A stretch of DNA of 64,000 bases from Chroococcidiopsis sp. CCMEE 29 (GTDB taxonomy: Bacteria; Cyanobacteriota; Cyanobacteriia; Cyanobacteriales; Chroococcidiopsidaceae). The first letter of the stretch is position 1. Each line of letters opens with the position of its first letter. The translations under genes were made by a program, and so were the position numbers. Positions 32,583 to 42,978 of this stretch are shown piece by piece. The DNA lies in contig NZ_CP083761.1 of NCBI RefSeq assembly GCF_023558375.1, forward strand, positions 5,287,001 to 5,351,000, read 5' to 3'. The notes below the pieces were generated by a model. That model was not told the DNA's origin, did not search any database, and worked only from the letters and a program-made list of their open reading frames with translations.

Positions 32583-32669
32583 AAAAATCCCGATCTGTCC
32601 TAGAAGTGGGGTGTAGGCTAGGCATAGATATCTTCCAGAGAGCCCGCGATCGCGGTAAGAGAGAAGAAT

Positions 32670-33959
32670 ATGGTTTCCTCATCACTACTGCCGTTAGAGA
32701 CTCCTTCTCAAGCGCACATCTGCCCATTTGATCAAGCCTGTAGCTACTTAGAGCAGGCAGCACGAGAGTTACGGATGGACCAAGGTTTGCTAGCGGTTTT
32801 GAGTAACCCACGCAAGGTTGTTACTGTGTCCATTCCTGTCAAACTGGATAGTGGTGAAGTGCAGGTACTGGCAGGACATCGGGTACAGCACTGTGATGTC
32901 TTAGGCCCCTACAAAGGTGGAACTCGCTATCATCCAGCTGTCACATTGCGGGAAGTTTCAGCCCTGGCAATGCTGATGACTTGGAAATGTGCGCTGTTAA
33001 ATATTCCCTTCGGCGGTGCTAAAGGTGGCATTGCTTTGGATCCAGCACGCTACAGCGTAGGCGAGCTAGAGCGAATCACTCGTCGTTACACCAGTGAGCT
33101 AATTAAGGATATTGGGCCGGCAGTGGACATCCCTGCACCAGACATGGGTACATCTGCCCGCGAGATGGCATGGATGATGGACACTTACTCAGTAAATGTA
33201 GGTCACGCTGTGCCAGGAGTTGTAACTGGTAAACCAATTTCGATTGGCGGCTCTCGCGGTCGGGAACTGGCGACTGGACGTGGTGTAATGATTATCGTGC
33301 GTGAAGCTTTGGCAGAGCGTGGTCAGTCGCTGGTGGGAGCACGAGTGGTTATTCAGGGTTTCGGGAATGTAGGCAGTGCAGCAGCTCTCTTACTGCATCA
33401 GGCTGGAGCAAAGATTCTAGCTGTCTCAACTGGTTCAGGTGGGGTGTTTGCAGAAGCAGGTCTTGATATTCCAGCCTTGAAGACCTACACTGCTCAGAAC
33501 GGCAGGAGTATTAAAGGATTCCCTGGAAGCGTACCAATTACGAATGCCGAATTGCTAACGCTGCCCTGCGATGTCCTGATTCCAGCGGCACTGGAGAACC
33601 AGATTACTGAAGAAAATGTCAACCAAATTCGAGCATCTATTGTGGCAGAAGCCGCTAATGGGCCGGTCACTCTCAAGGCAGACCAGATGCTAGAGTTGCG
33701 AGGGATAACAGTGTTGCCAGACATCTTAACGAATGCTGGGGGAGTTGTAGTCAGCTATCTGGAGTGGGTACAGGGGCTTTCTTACGTATTTTGGGATGAG
33801 GAGCGCGTCAACTGGGAAATGGAGCAGTTGATGGTGCAGGCATACCACAAGGTGACTCAAAAATCAAAGGCTCGGCAGATACCTCTGCGGCTAGCGGCAT
33901 ACGTGCTGGGTGTAGGTCGCGTCGCCCAGGCAGTCACTGACCGAGGGCTTTACCCCTAA
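32670..33959 (+). CDS. gdhA: Glutamate dehydrogenase (Glu/Leu/Phe/Val dehydrogenase family)
   Basis: A 429-residue NAD(P)-linked dehydrogenase interconverting 2-oxoglutarate plus ammonium and glutamate. The substrate site has YKGGTRYHPAVTLREVSALA and LLNIPFGGAKGGIALDP with catalytic Lys. VDIPAPDMGTSAREMAWMMD and the Rossmann motif VVIQGFGNVGSAAA follow. The C-terminal ANGPVTLKAD and LPDILTNAGGVVVSYLEWVQ blocks are complete. It starts VSSSLLPLETPSQAHI before the conserved core. The gene appears monocistronic. Confidence 0.95.
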   Translation: MVSSSLLPLETPSQAHICPFDQACSYLEQAARELRMDQGLLAVLSNPRKVVTVSIPVKLDSGEVQVLAGHRVQHCDVLGPYKGGTRYHPAVTLREVSALAMLMTWKCALLNIPFGGAKGGIALDPARYSVGELERITRRYTSELIKDIGPAVDIPAPDMGTSAREMAWMMDTYSVNVGHAVPGVVTGKPISIGGSRGRELATGRGVMIIVREALAERGQSLVGARVVIQGFGNVGSAAALLLHQAGAKILAVSTGSGGVFAEAGLDIPALKTYTAQNGRSIKGFPGSVPITNAELLTLPCDVLIPAALENQITEENVNQIRASIVAEAANGPVTLKADQMLELRGITVLPDILTNAGGVVVSYLEWVQGLSYVFWDEERVNWEMEQLMVQAYHKVTQKSKARQIPLRLAAYVLGVGRVAQAVTDRGLYP

Positions 33960-34023
33960 TTGGCTGAGCTGATGTGATTTAATACCATTTCTTGTTTTAC
34001 TTGCACCTTATAAAATCTCTTTG

Positions 34024-34041
34024 CCCCCTTTTTAAGGGGGG
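34024..34041. terminator. Hairpin downstream of gdhA, also an interspersed repeat
   Basis: CCCCCTTTTTAAGGGGGG forms a short stem; it is followed by GTGGGGGATC rather than a T-run. The CCCCC..TTTTTAAGGGGGG motif is a common cyanobacterial intergenic repeat, so terminator function is uncertain. Confidence 0.4.
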
Positions 34042-34228
34042 TGGGGGATCGGAAGACGTGAACCTTAAGCAGAATTGGTATAACTTGAATAATAATTCAA
34101 TCCTATCCGGAACACCCTGCTAATCAGCAATCTGAGGCTCTGCTATCAGTAGAATCAATCGGGGATCGCTTGCTGCGCTTGTCACATTTTGTTACAAAGT
34201 ATGAATAACTTCTATCAACGCATAAAGC

Positions 34229-35023
34229 ATGTTTGGCGGACTTACTGGTTTAACCAATCCTACTGGCACCGACTGGGGAGAGCGAATGCTCAACACTGTT
34301 GCCAGCAAAACGATTCGCCACCTGTTCACCCAAAGCGAGTCAGTAGAAGTCTTTGTCCGCTGCTATCCTTCCAGCAAACTATTGCAGGGCAGCATTGACA
34401 GCTTCAAAATGAGCGGTCGTGGCTTGGTCATCCGTAAGGATTTCTGGGTGGAAGAAATGTCGTTTGAGTCTGATGCCGTCGCCATTGACTTTAGTTCCGT
34501 TTTAAGCGGCAAACTTGCTCTCAAGCAACCCACCCAAGCTGTTGCCCAGGTCACCCTGACAGAAGCAGGGATCAACCATGCCTTTAAAGCAGAACTGGTG
34601 AAAAAGCGCCTCCAGAACCTCTCGTTGCCTGCCTTGACAGAACTATCTAACGGCAAGCCTGTTTCATTCGATCAAGTCCAACTACAACTTTTGCCCAACA
34701 ACCAAGTGAGAATTTTGGCAAAAGCAGACTTATCTGACGGTGAACTCGTGCCAATTGGTCTTACGGCAACCCTAGCTGTTGAAAGGCGACGGCGCATTTC
34801 CTTTCAAGACCCGCAGTTTGAAGCTGATACTGTGCCAGAAGCGCAAAGGGAAATTTCTCAAGCCTTGAGCAGCGCCTTGGCTGAAATTTTAGATAATATG
34901 GTTGATTTGGATCGATTTGACCTGGATGGAGTCACAATGCGGATCAACCGTTTAGAAACTCAAGGGACAAATTTGGTTTTCAGCGGCTACGCCCAGATTG
35001 AGCGTATCCCAGGTAATCCCTAG
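34229..35023 (+). CDS. DUF2993 domain protein
   Basis: 264 residues with no clear signal peptide. Long repeating beta-strand blocks: EVFVRCYPSSKLLQGSIDSF, KDFWVEEMSFESDAVAIDFS, GKPVSFDQVQLQLLPNNQVR, and GTNLVFSGYAQIERIP at the end. These are characteristic of DUF2993, a lipid-binding-tube-like fold related to mycobacterial LmeA and common in cyanobacteria. The exact role is unknown. The gene stands alone. Confidence 0.85.
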   Translation: MFGGLTGLTNPTGTDWGERMLNTVASKTIRHLFTQSESVEVFVRCYPSSKLLQGSIDSFKMSGRGLVIRKDFWVEEMSFESDAVAIDFSSVLSGKLALKQPTQAVAQVTLTEAGINHAFKAELVKKRLQNLSLPALTELSNGKPVSFDQVQLQLLPNNQVRILAKADLSDGELVPIGLTATLAVERRRRISFQDPQFEADTVPEAQREISQALSSALAEILDNMVDLDRFDLDGVTMRINRLETQGTNLVFSGYAQIERIPGNP

Positions 35024-35029
35024 AAAAGC

Positions 35030-35120
35030 AGGGGGAGCAGGGGAGCAGGGGAGGCAGAGGGAGCAGAGAAGATAAGTTTATTACCACTAACCCCTAACCC
35101 CTAACCCCTAACCCCTCTTC
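35030..35120. repeat. STRR repeats between a DUF2993 gene and ugd
   Basis: GGGGAGCAGGGGAGGCAG units (35030-35065) and four copies of CCCTAAC-type heptads (35088-35117). Convergent genes flank it. Confidence 0.75.
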
Positions 35121-36509
35121 TTATCGCCCCACTCCTACATAGTAGAAACCAGCCCGTTGCAGTTCTTCCCGGTCAAGGAAGTTGCGACCATCAATCATCA
35201 CAGGGTTGTTCATTAAATTGGCCATCTTCCGATAGTCTAGAGTGCGGAACTGCTGCCAGTCTGTCATCAGTACCAAGGCATCACAGCCATCGGATAGGCG
35301 TTCTGGATCGGTTTCCACTAACACACCCGAAAGACCATGACGCATCCCAGTTTGGGAAACAATCGGGTCGTAGGCTTTAACCTTGGTTCCCAGCCGATTG
35401 AGATGCTCAATCAGATTGAGGGCTGGAGCATCACGCATATCGTCTGTATCGGGTTTGAAGGTGAGACCCAGCAGTCCTACAGTTTTACCTTTGAGGATTT
35501 TTAGTACTTGCTGAAGTTTTTCTACGGCAATTAGGCGCTGGCGCTGGTTAACATTTACAGCAGCTTTGAGCAGATGGGCTTCGTAGCCATAGTCATCAGC
35601 GGTGTGAATCAGCGCGGAGACATCTTTGGGGAAGCAGGAACCACCCCAGCCAACGCCAGCTTGCAAGAACCTGTTACCAATGCGGGAGTCTAGACCAATG
35701 CCTTTGGCGACTTGGGTAACATCTGCACCAACGCGATCGCATATATTAGCAACTTCATTGATAAAGCTGATCTTGGTTGCCAAGAATGCATTGGCGGCGT
35801 ATTTGATCATCTCCGCTGAGTTGATGTCAGTCACAACTACAGGCACTGGTGGTAAAGATGAGTCAGCAGCAAACTGGCGCTCTACGATTGGAGCATACAG
35901 TTCCTGCATCATAGAGATCGCCTTAGGGTGGTTGCCTCCCAGGACAATTCGATCTGGGTTAAAGGTGTCGAACACCGCTGAACCTTCCCGCAAGAACTCT
36001 GGATTGCTGACTACATCAAACTCAGGTAACCTTTCCAAAGTCTCATCACTTCTACCGCCACCCGCTCCGACTAATACTTTCTGACGGTCTACAACGCCAT
36101 CAAGAACAATCATCCTTACCCAGTCACCAGAACCAATTGGCACCGTTGATTTATTCACGATGACTTTATAGCCACCGTCCAAATGTGCGCCAATTCCACG
36201 GGCGACGGCTTCTACATAGCGCGTATCACTTTCACCCGTAGGTAAAGGAGGTGTCCCCACCGCAATAAATAAAATTTCCCCGTGGGCAACTCCTGCGCCT
36301 AAGTCGGTAGTAAACTCAATTTTTCCCGACTGAATCGCAGATTGCATAATTTCTGAGAGTCCCGGCTCGAAAATCGGTGACTGCCCAGCCTTCATTAACT
36401 TTACTTTTTCTTCATTATTATCTACGCATATCACTTGATGCCCGATGTGGGCTAAGCAAGCTCCAGTCACTAAGCCAACGTATCCGGTACCAATTACGCA
36501 AACACGCAT
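35121..36509 (-). CDS. ugd: UDP-glucose 6-dehydrogenase
   Basis: A 462-residue NAD-dependent enzyme oxidising UDP-glucose to UDP-glucuronate. Rossmann start MRVCVIGTGYVGLVTGACLA; ILFIAVGTPP; NKSTVPIGSGDWVR; PEFLREGSAVFD with catalytic Glu; the Cys nucleophile in GVGWGGSCFPKDVSALIH; and the C-terminal GLTFKPDTDDMRDAPAL. All sites are intact. It lies downstream of UDP-xylose synthase on the same strand, 107 bp apart. Together they supply UDP-GlcA and UDP-Xyl for exopolysaccharide or glycosylation. Confidence 0.96.
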   Translation of the reverse strand: MRVCVIGTGYVGLVTGACLAHIGHQVICVDNNEEKVKLMKAGQSPIFEPGLSEIMQSAIQSGKIEFTTDLGAGVAHGEILFIAVGTPPLPTGESDTRYVEAVARGIGAHLDGGYKVIVNKSTVPIGSGDWVRMIVLDGVVDRQKVLVGAGGGRSDETLERLPEFDVVSNPEFLREGSAVFDTFNPDRIVLGGNHPKAISMMQELYAPIVERQFAADSSLPPVPVVVTDINSAEMIKYAANAFLATKISFINEVANICDRVGADVTQVAKGIGLDSRIGNRFLQAGVGWGGSCFPKDVSALIHTADDYGYEAHLLKAAVNVNQRQRLIAVEKLQQVLKILKGKTVGLLGLTFKPDTDDMRDAPALNLIEHLNRLGTKVKAYDPIVSQTGMRHGLSGVLVETDPERLSDGCDALVLMTDWQQFRTLDYRKMANLMNNPVMIDGRNFLDREELQRAGFYYVGVGR

Positions 36510-36616
36510 AATTTGTGATCCTCAAAATATGGGTTATAGGGTTTCGGGTATCGATTTTCGGGTGTTGATGCTTCCTGACACCATATCATTCTTGGCTGAG
36601 AGATAATAGTGTATCC

Positions 36617-37585
36617 CTAAGCTGACTTATTACTCTCGCTGACAACTGATGGCTGCTCAATTTTGACACGTTGACGGAAATCTTCCACTGTCAGCTTTAA
36701 ACCTTCTGGCAGAGGAACTGTAGGCTCCCAGTTTAGCCAGGTTCTTGCTCGTGTAATATCCGGGCGGCGGCGGCGCGGATCGTCTTGAGGCAGAGGTGCA
36801 AACTTAATCTCTGCTTGGGGATTTATCAGTTTTTGGACAGCCTCAGCCAGCTCTAATATTGTGTATTCATCTGGGTTTCCTAAGTTAACCGGACCAATAT
36901 GTTCACCATTCATCAGCCGGATCAGCCCCTCCACTAAGTCAGAAACGTAGCAAAAACTACGGGTTTGGGAACCGTCGCCATACACTGTTAACGGAATATT
37001 CTTTAGCGCTTGAACGACTAAATTGCTAACAACCCGACCATCGTTTTCCAACATCCGCGGACCATAGGTGTTGAAGATTCGAGCTACTCGAATCTCAACA
37101 TCGTTTTGCCGATGATAGTCAAAAGCAAGGGTTTCAGCGATTCGCTTGCCTTCGTCATAGCAAGAACGAATCCCAATCGGATTAACGTTACCGCGGTATT
37201 CTTCTGTTTGAGGATGCACCTCTGGGTCGCCATACACTTCTGAGGTTGAGGCGAGGAGGAAGCGAGCTTTTACCCGCTTTGCCAGCCCCAGCATATTCAG
37301 TGTCCCCATCACATTGGTTTTGACGGTTTTGACTGGATTGTACTGGTAATGAACCGGAGAAGCGGGACAAGCCAGGTGATAGACTTGCTCGACTTCTAAC
37401 CGAATCGGTTCAGTAATGTCATGGCGGATTAATTCAAAGTATGGATGATCCAACCATTTGAGAATGTTGCGTTTGTGACCGGTGTAGAAGTTATCTAAGC
37501 AAATAACTTCATGTCCATCTGTCATCAGCCAATCTATTAGATGTGAACCAATAAATCCAGCGCCGCCAGTGACCAAAATTCTCAT
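36617..37585 (-). CDS. UDP-glucuronate decarboxylase (UDP-xylose synthase), SDR family
   Basis: 322 residues. [20 protein letters not shown] (NAD-binding), [20 protein letters not shown] typical of UXS enzymes, [13 protein letters not shown], the catalytic pair SCYDEGKR (Tyr-x3-Lys), [13 protein letters not shown], and C-terminal [14 protein letters not shown]. The CPASPxHYQ and [11 protein letters not shown] motifs separate UXS from other epimerases. It uses the product of the adjacent ugd gene. Confidence 0.94.
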   Translation of the reverse strand: MRILVTGGAGFIGSHLIDWLMTDGHEVICLDNFYTGHKRNILKWLDHPYFELIRHDITEPIRLEVEQVYHLACPASPVHYQYNPVKTVKTNVMGTLNMLGLAKRVKARFLLASTSEVYGDPEVHPQTEEYRGNVNPIGIRSCYDEGKRIAETLAFDYHRQNDVEIRVARIFNTYGPRMLENDGRVVSNLVVQALKNIPLTVYGDGSQTRSFCYVSDLVEGLIRLMNGEHIGPVNLGNPDEYTILELAEAVQKLINPQAEIKFAPLPQDDPRRRRPDITRARTWLNWEPTVPLPEGLKLTVEDFRQRVKIEQPSVVSESNKSA

Positions 37586-37862
37586 AGTTTAAGTTTGCTA
37601 GTTAGTTCCAGGTGTTTTAAACAGGGTGCGCAAAGCACGTACTCTAGGCGATCGCTCTTGCGACAAGAATCCTACCCTAAGTCATTTAAGGCAGGTGACA
37701 CAAGAGCGATCATTACGAGAGGTCTTTGGAGTTACCAATTTTACTTTGGCTGAGTATTCCCTAAATTAAATAGAAATTAACAGATACTAAGCCAAAACGC
37801 ACCCTTGATCGCTCAAAATCCACTAAATTTACACAACAACCTTACATGTTGTGTCGCGGCAG
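37586..37862. other. Intergenic region with no clear feature
   Basis: 277 bp between two minus-strand genes, containing GCGATCGC-like words and a GAGCGATCATTACGAGAGG stretch. No ORF or RNA is recognised. It likely holds the promoter of the UXS-ugd pair. Confidence 0.4.
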
Positions 37863-39995
37863 TTATGCTAAAGTAGCTTTTTCACCTCGACGCGGCTGCT
37901 CTGGAAATGCCGGTTTGGTTTGTTGTGGTTCTCCTAACATCACAATCGAGCAGGTGAGTTGCTGAACCAGTTGGGTTGTCAAATCACCAAGGGTTAAACC
38001 GCCTGCACTAGTACGTTGCCGTAAAGAGCGTAATACGACTAGATCGTAGTCTTTGGCTGCCTCAAGAATTGCTTGAGATACGTTGTCGTGTCGCGTTACT
38101 TGAATCTCCATTTGAGTAGGCAAAGCCAACTTATCAACTAGTAAAGAGAGTTGCGATCGCATCCAAGATATTCTACTCGCACTAGATCGACGATCGTACA
38201 CATGTAACAGCGTTACTTGCGCTTGATTTGCCGCCGCCAATAGTTGGGTAAATCGCACATGACCCAACGCTTGTGGCGTTAAGTTTTCTACCGGCACCAG
38301 GATGCGCTGAATTTTTGTCGGCGACTCCAGTAAGCGCGTCACCGCGACTGGACAGTGAGATGCCCATAAGACACTATCGATCACGTTACCGAATAAGCGA
38401 GCCCGCAAGCCAGTACGTTTACCCCAGCCCATCACAATCAAACTAGCATTTGCCTCTCGACTGGCACGGCTAATACCTTGAGCTACCTCATCATCAATTC
38501 GTAGCAACGGTTCAGCTTCCACCCCTAGTTCTCGACTGAGGAGCGTTGCATTGTCTAGTAGCAACTCACCGCGTTGGAAAGCGGCTTCCAACTGAGGGGC
38601 ATCCATGTGTGCAGTAGCTTTGGCGATCGCTAACGGTACGATCCGCCCACCTGCTTGACGTGCCAGTAATGCCGCCATCTCAATCAAATACTGCTCTGTC
38701 TTTGGGTTATAGACTGGCACTACTACTGCAAATTGACCGTCTGCTGGCTCAGTTTCCCAGTAAGGCGGTGTTGTCTCTGGCTCAATGCTAGTTGCCGAGG
38801 GAGCTAACGTCACCGCCACCCGGCTGGTAACCACTGGTCCCAGCGTTGCCGTTACCAGCATTAAGACAATGACGCTATTTAATACCCCTTCATTCAGCAA
38901 CCCAGCTTCATAGCCAACCAGCGTTGCTGCCAACGTTGCCCCTACCTGTGGCACTGATAATGACCACATCGTCAGCGTCTCGTTCCAGTTATAGCGGTAA
39001 ACCAGTTTGGCTAGGAAAGCCGCAATAAATTTGCTGAGAATCAAACCAGTCACAATTGTCAAAGTCAACCAGATATTGCTAATACTCGCAATAAACGCCG
39101 GAATATTAATCAGCAAGCCGAGGTTGACAAAAAAGATGGGAATGAACAGCACGCTCCCAACAAACACTACCTTTTCCTTGACTGGTCCTTCGCCCACGGC
39201 ATCATTCACCGCCAGCCCTGCCAAAAAGGCTCCGACAATTTTTTCTACTCCAATCAGTTGAGCACCCACTGCTGCCAGAAAAACCGCCAGGAGGACAAAT
39301 AAAAATTGATTTCCCTGCTCATCTCCAGAACGACGGAAAAATTCTCTACCTGCCCAATCAAAGCCAAATAGAACAACAGCTGAGTAGACAATCAAAGAAC
39401 CTAGCAAAGTCGCTAGTCTCAAGGGTGTGAAGTCACCCGCATTAATCGCCACACAAATCGCTAGTACCAGGAGTGCACCAATGTCTGTGAAAATTGTGGC
39501 TCCAATGGTGACAGTCACCGCTTCGTTGTTAACCACTCCCAAGCGACTGACAATCGGATAGGCTAACAGCGTATGGGAAGCGAACAGGGAACCAATCAAG
39601 ATGGCAGGGTTCCAGTCAAAGCCAAACATCCGCCCTACCAATGTTCCCATAATCAAGGGAACTAAGAAGGTGAAGCTACCAAACCCAATAGAGCGATTTT
39701 TCGTTCGGCGGAACTGTTCCATGTCTACTTCAAGTCCCGCTACGAACATCAGGTAGACTAACCCAATGTCTGATAGCAACCGCATGGTTGGTAATTCCTT
39801 CTGGAGGAAATTTAAGCCATTGGGACCCAGGATCACACCTGCTGCCAGCAGTCCCACTAATCCTGGTAGTCGTATCCGCTCAAATAGGATGGGTATGACC
39901 AAGATGACTCCAAGCAGAATCAAAAAGGGAACAATTGGTTCCTTGAGAACTTGTGCTTGTGATTCTACTGCAAGAATTTGTGGGATGAGTAGCAT
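37863..39995 (-). CDS. CPA2-type cation:proton antiporter with two universal-stress-protein domains
   Basis: About 710 residues from the ATG at 39993-39995 (MLLIPQILAVESQ); a TTG frame reaches 40079. Residues 25-410 carry about twelve transmembrane helices with GLVGLLAAGVILGPNGLNFL and the paired SDIGLVYLMFVAGLEVD. The tail holds two USP-like domains (around 440-570 and 585-710), with VMGWGKRTGLRARLFGNVID and RILVPVENLTPQALGHVRF. This layout is common in cyanobacterial Na(K)/H antiporters. A membrane-potential or osmotic role is inferred. No regulatory partner is adjacent. Confidence 0.92.
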   Translation of the reverse strand: MLLIPQILAVESQAQVLKEPIVPFLILLGVILVIPILFERIRLPGLVGLLAAGVILGPNGLNFLQKELPTMRLLSDIGLVYLMFVAGLEVDMEQFRRTKNRSIGFGSFTFLVPLIMGTLVGRMFGFDWNPAILIGSLFASHTLLAYPIVSRLGVVNNEAVTVTIGATIFTDIGALLVLAICVAINAGDFTPLRLATLLGSLIVYSAVVLFGFDWAGREFFRRSGDEQGNQFLFVLLAVFLAAVGAQLIGVEKIVGAFLAGLAVNDAVGEGPVKEKVVFVGSVLFIPIFFVNLGLLINIPAFIASISNIWLTLTIVTGLILSKFIAAFLAKLVYRYNWNETLTMWSLSVPQVGATLAATLVGYEAGLLNEGVLNSVIVLMLVTATLGPVVTSRVAVTLAPSATSIEPETTPPYWETEPADGQFAVVVPVYNPKTEQYLIEMAALLARQAGGRIVPLAIAKATAHMDAPQLEAAFQRGELLLDNATLLSRELGVEAEPLLRIDDEVAQGISRASREANASLIVMGWGKRTGLRARLFGNVIDSVLWASHCPVAVTRLLESPTKIQRILVPVENLTPQALGHVRFTQLLAAANQAQVTLLHVYDRRSSASRISWMRSQLSLLVDKLALPTQMEIQVTRHDNVSQAILEAAKDYDLVVLRSLRQRTSAGGLTLGDLTTQLVQQLTCSIVMLGEPQQTKPAFPEQPRRGEKATLA

Positions 39996-40208
39996 AGGTA
40001 CTAAGTGATGAAGCGATGTTGATGGGGAAACTAGCACACAAATAACAGGGCGGCAAATTTGACCCTGCTGGTTAGTCAAAGAGTATTACAATACTTGGGC
40101 AACACCAGTCCAAAGAACTACCTACTGGTGGATTTTGCTCAATCTAAGGGTTGGGGTCATTGAATCCACATTAGCTCATTCAAAAGGTAGGTCTTAGTGC
40201 CGAAGGAT

Positions 40209-42968
40209 TTAGAGAGGATAGTTGTCTGATAAAAATCGTTCAGATGAAGCGTGATCGCTAATTATGCCATCAACTTTGGCTGCCAATAGATGATCCAAAA
40301 TCTCTCGGTACTGTGGTCCTGGTTTATAGCCAAGTGCCTTTAAGTCATTACCATTCAGCGGCGGCTGCACGTTTCCCCAGTCACTTAAATACCGCCAAAT
40401 CCGGCGACGAATCGAGCCTGGACTTGATAAAGCGATCAAAATCAGCATTGGTAAGTCGTATTGGCGTAACAGATGCACTACCTGACTTGGCAACTGACAC
40501 AAAGGCAAAGATGCCATTATCCTAGCTTGAGACTGTTCCAGAGAGAGTAACCGTTTGATACTTTCGTCGGGTAATTGCAGATTCTGGGCGACCTTGCCTC
40601 GATATTCGGGTGACAGGTGAGCAATAATCACTTCTAACCGCAGCAGCCAAGGAGGGGCGAGGGGCGAGGGGATTTCCTGATTTCCGATCCCTGTCCCCTG
40701 TCTCTCAGTAAGTCGCCGTAGACAGCGTTCTAGTAGATGCAGTTGTCGCCATAGCTGTTGATCTAGCTCCAGTGTGGGATGGATGCACTGAAGCGCGCCC
40801 AAGTCTGCCAGTAACCGCAAAGCTGCTTGCCAATAGGGCGCTTGCAGGATGTATTTCAGTTCGCTTTTAAGCCGAGTTTGGAGCGCCGGTTGAGCTTTGC
40901 GGCTTTCTCCATCAAGGCGATCGCAAATCCCACTGGCGACGCAATAGCGGATATATTCTTCTGTTCGCCGCTCAATCGTAAATCCTAACCGCACAGCAAA
41001 CCGCACGGCACGATAAATCCGTGTGGGATCTTCGATAAAGCTATTGGAGTGTAAAACTCGAATCTGCTTTGCTTGTAGATCCAGTAAACCACCAAAGAAG
41101 TCTAACAGCTCTCCAGCACGAGGGGGCGTTAGCCGTAAGGCAAGGGCGTTGATGGTGAAATCTCGCCGATAGAGGTCTTGGCGAATCGAGCTGGCTTCGA
41201 CTTCAGGATTCGCTGCTGGGTAGGGATAGAATTCTGTCCGAGCAGTGGCAATATCTACCCAGAGAGAGCCTAAAGCTGGGTCTTTGTGCCACAAAAGAGC
41301 GGCGGTTTGAAAAGCTCCGTGAACTTCTAAACGGGCAGCTGGGTAGAGTTGCTGTAGTGCACGGGCTAACTCGACACCAGCTCCCACATCCGCTGACTGA
41401 TGAAAGCCATCTACCACTAAGTCAATATCTTGAACGATCAACTTGTCAGAGTGGTTGTCTTTAGCTAGCAGCAAGTCTCGCACCGCACCCCCAACCAGAT
41501 AGAGATGCCAACCTCGTTGTTCTGCTTGCTTTGATGCTCTAGTTAGCAATTCCCAAAACGGCGGAGCAAGGCGATCGCGCAACAAAGGGAGGAGGGAGTA
41601 GGGAGTAGGAAGTAGAGAAAATGCCCTCGTCCCTCGCCCCTCGCCTCTCACCCCTGTTTTTTGATGCAACTCCCGCAGCACATCAGTGCGGGTGACAATC
41701 CCGACTAACCGCCCATTCTCCAAAACTGGGAGGCGACCGATATCGTAAGTTACCATTAGCACCTCGATTTCCGGCAGCGTTGTATTTGGGGTAATGGTCT
41801 TTAAATTTGTTGTCATGTAGCCTTTTACAGGCGCGTGGCTGAAGCCATGATGCAGGGCAATATCAATGTCCCGTCGCGAAATAATACCTACTAACTGACC
41901 TTCAGCATCCACCACCGATAAGCCAGAGTGTCCGTAACGTAAGAGAATTCGCTGCGCTTCTGCGATGGTCGTTTCAGGGCGGATTGTTCGGACTGGCGAT
42001 GACATTAGCTCCTTAGCAGTAGGCGGCTGAGGAATTTGGTGTTTGAGTTGGTCAACTAATCCTTGTAAGGTTGCCTCTACATCTACCCCCCGCAGGGATA
42101 AAGATGCTGCCTGAGAATGACCTCCGCCACCGAGTGGTTGAAACAATTCATTCAGGTTGGTACCTTGGATTTGCGATCGCCCAATAATAGTTAACCGTTC
42201 ATCCCCTGTTTCCCCTCCCACAGGATATCTAGCTGCCAGTAGGAAGGCATCACTTTCAGTTAACTCCATCAGCCGCGAGGCAAGACCCGATAACCCTGCC
42301 ACATAGCCCATTGTTTTAAGTACCACCCAGGATATCGTGTAACCCCCTACAGTCTCAGATTGCAGGCGATCTAACGCCTCTGTGAATAAATCCTGCAATT
42401 CGGGAGACAAGCCAGGGTCAATGTAATCTGCGATGACGCGCAAGCTTGCCCCTTGCTGCATCAACCACGCTAAGGCAATCGCATCCCTGGCGGTCGCCTG
42501 ATCAAAGGTCAGCGAACCCGTATCGACATGGATACCCAGCGCCATCACTGTTGCTTCGGCTGGGCTAAGGTTAATCTGTGATCGCTGCATTTCCTCCACA
42601 ACTAGGGTTGTGGTGGCACCGACATCAGCAACATAAGTCTGAGCCGCTGGAATATCTGTTTCAATATCCAGGTGATGGTCATAAACAATGATTTGCTCCA
42701 GATGCGGTAAGTCTAACCACTCAGATGTCACCCCCAAGCGATCGCGCCGCTGCGTATCCACTACAGTGAGCGAACGAATTTGTTCCGGGTTAACAGAACG
42801 GCGTTCAATCAAGGCATACTCATCTCGGTGCAATGCTAAAAAATCTCGCACAGCTGGATGGCAGCCGCCAGTCAATACAATTTTTGCTCCAGGTAGCAGC
42901 CGTGTTAGCCCCACTGCCGCCCCCAATGCGTCAAAATCTGCGGTTGTATGACACAAAATTAAATCCAT
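40209..42968 (-). CDS. DHH phosphoesterase / double CBS / CCA-adding nucleotidyltransferase fusion protein
   Basis: A 919-residue cyanobacterial fusion. Residues 1-310 are a DHH-DHHA1 domain (LCHTTADFDALGAAVGLTRL; VYDHHLDIE; GGGGHSQAASLSLRG). Two CBS domains follow (MSSPVRTIRPETTIAEAQ; MTTNLKTITPNTTLPEIEVL). The tRNA nucleotidyltransferase head is next (YLVGGAVRDLLL; DIDLVVDG; YRRDFTINALAL) with its C-terminal RNA-binding part. It may add or repair CCA ends of tRNA. Two linkers are encoded by intergenic-type repeats, at about 41585-41645 (VRGEGRGTRAFSLLPTPYS) and 40655-40705 (RQGTGIGNQEIPSPLAPP), both in frame and both between domains. Confidence 0.93.
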   Translation of the reverse strand: MDLILCHTTADFDALGAAVGLTRLLPGAKIVLTGGCHPAVRDFLALHRDEYALIERRSVNPEQIRSLTVVDTQRRDRLGVTSEWLDLPHLEQIIVYDHHLDIETDIPAAQTYVADVGATTTLVVEEMQRSQINLSPAEATVMALGIHVDTGSLTFDQATARDAIALAWLMQQGASLRVIADYIDPGLSPELQDLFTEALDRLQSETVGGYTISWVVLKTMGYVAGLSGLASRLMELTESDAFLLAARYPVGGETGDERLTIIGRSQIQGTNLNELFQPLGGGGHSQAASLSLRGVDVEATLQGLVDQLKHQIPQPPTAKELMSSPVRTIRPETTIAEAQRILLRYGHSGLSVVDAEGQLVGIISRRDIDIALHHGFSHAPVKGYMTTNLKTITPNTTLPEIEVLMVTYDIGRLPVLENGRLVGIVTRTDVLRELHQKTGVRGEGRGTRAFSLLPTPYSLLPLLRDRLAPPFWELLTRASKQAEQRGWHLYLVGGAVRDLLLAKDNHSDKLIVQDIDLVVDGFHQSADVGAGVELARALQQLYPAARLEVHGAFQTAALLWHKDPALGSLWVDIATARTEFYPYPAANPEVEASSIRQDLYRRDFTINALALRLTPPRAGELLDFFGGLLDLQAKQIRVLHSNSFIEDPTRIYRAVRFAVRLGFTIERRTEEYIRYCVASGICDRLDGESRKAQPALQTRLKSELKYILQAPYWQAALRLLADLGALQCIHPTLELDQQLWRQLHLLERCLRRLTERQGTGIGNQEIPSPLAPPWLLRLEVIIAHLSPEYRGKVAQNLQLPDESIKRLLSLEQSQARIMASLPLCQLPSQVVHLLRQYDLPMLILIALSSPGSIRRRIWRYLSDWGNVQPPLNGNDLKALGYKPGPQYREILDHLLAAKVDGIISDHASSERFLSDNYPL

Positions 42969-42978
42969 TGTCGGTGAG

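Noticed and set aside
38182-38367. 61-codon frame antisense/out of frame within the antiporter gene
   Set aside because: Shadow of a conserved coding region.
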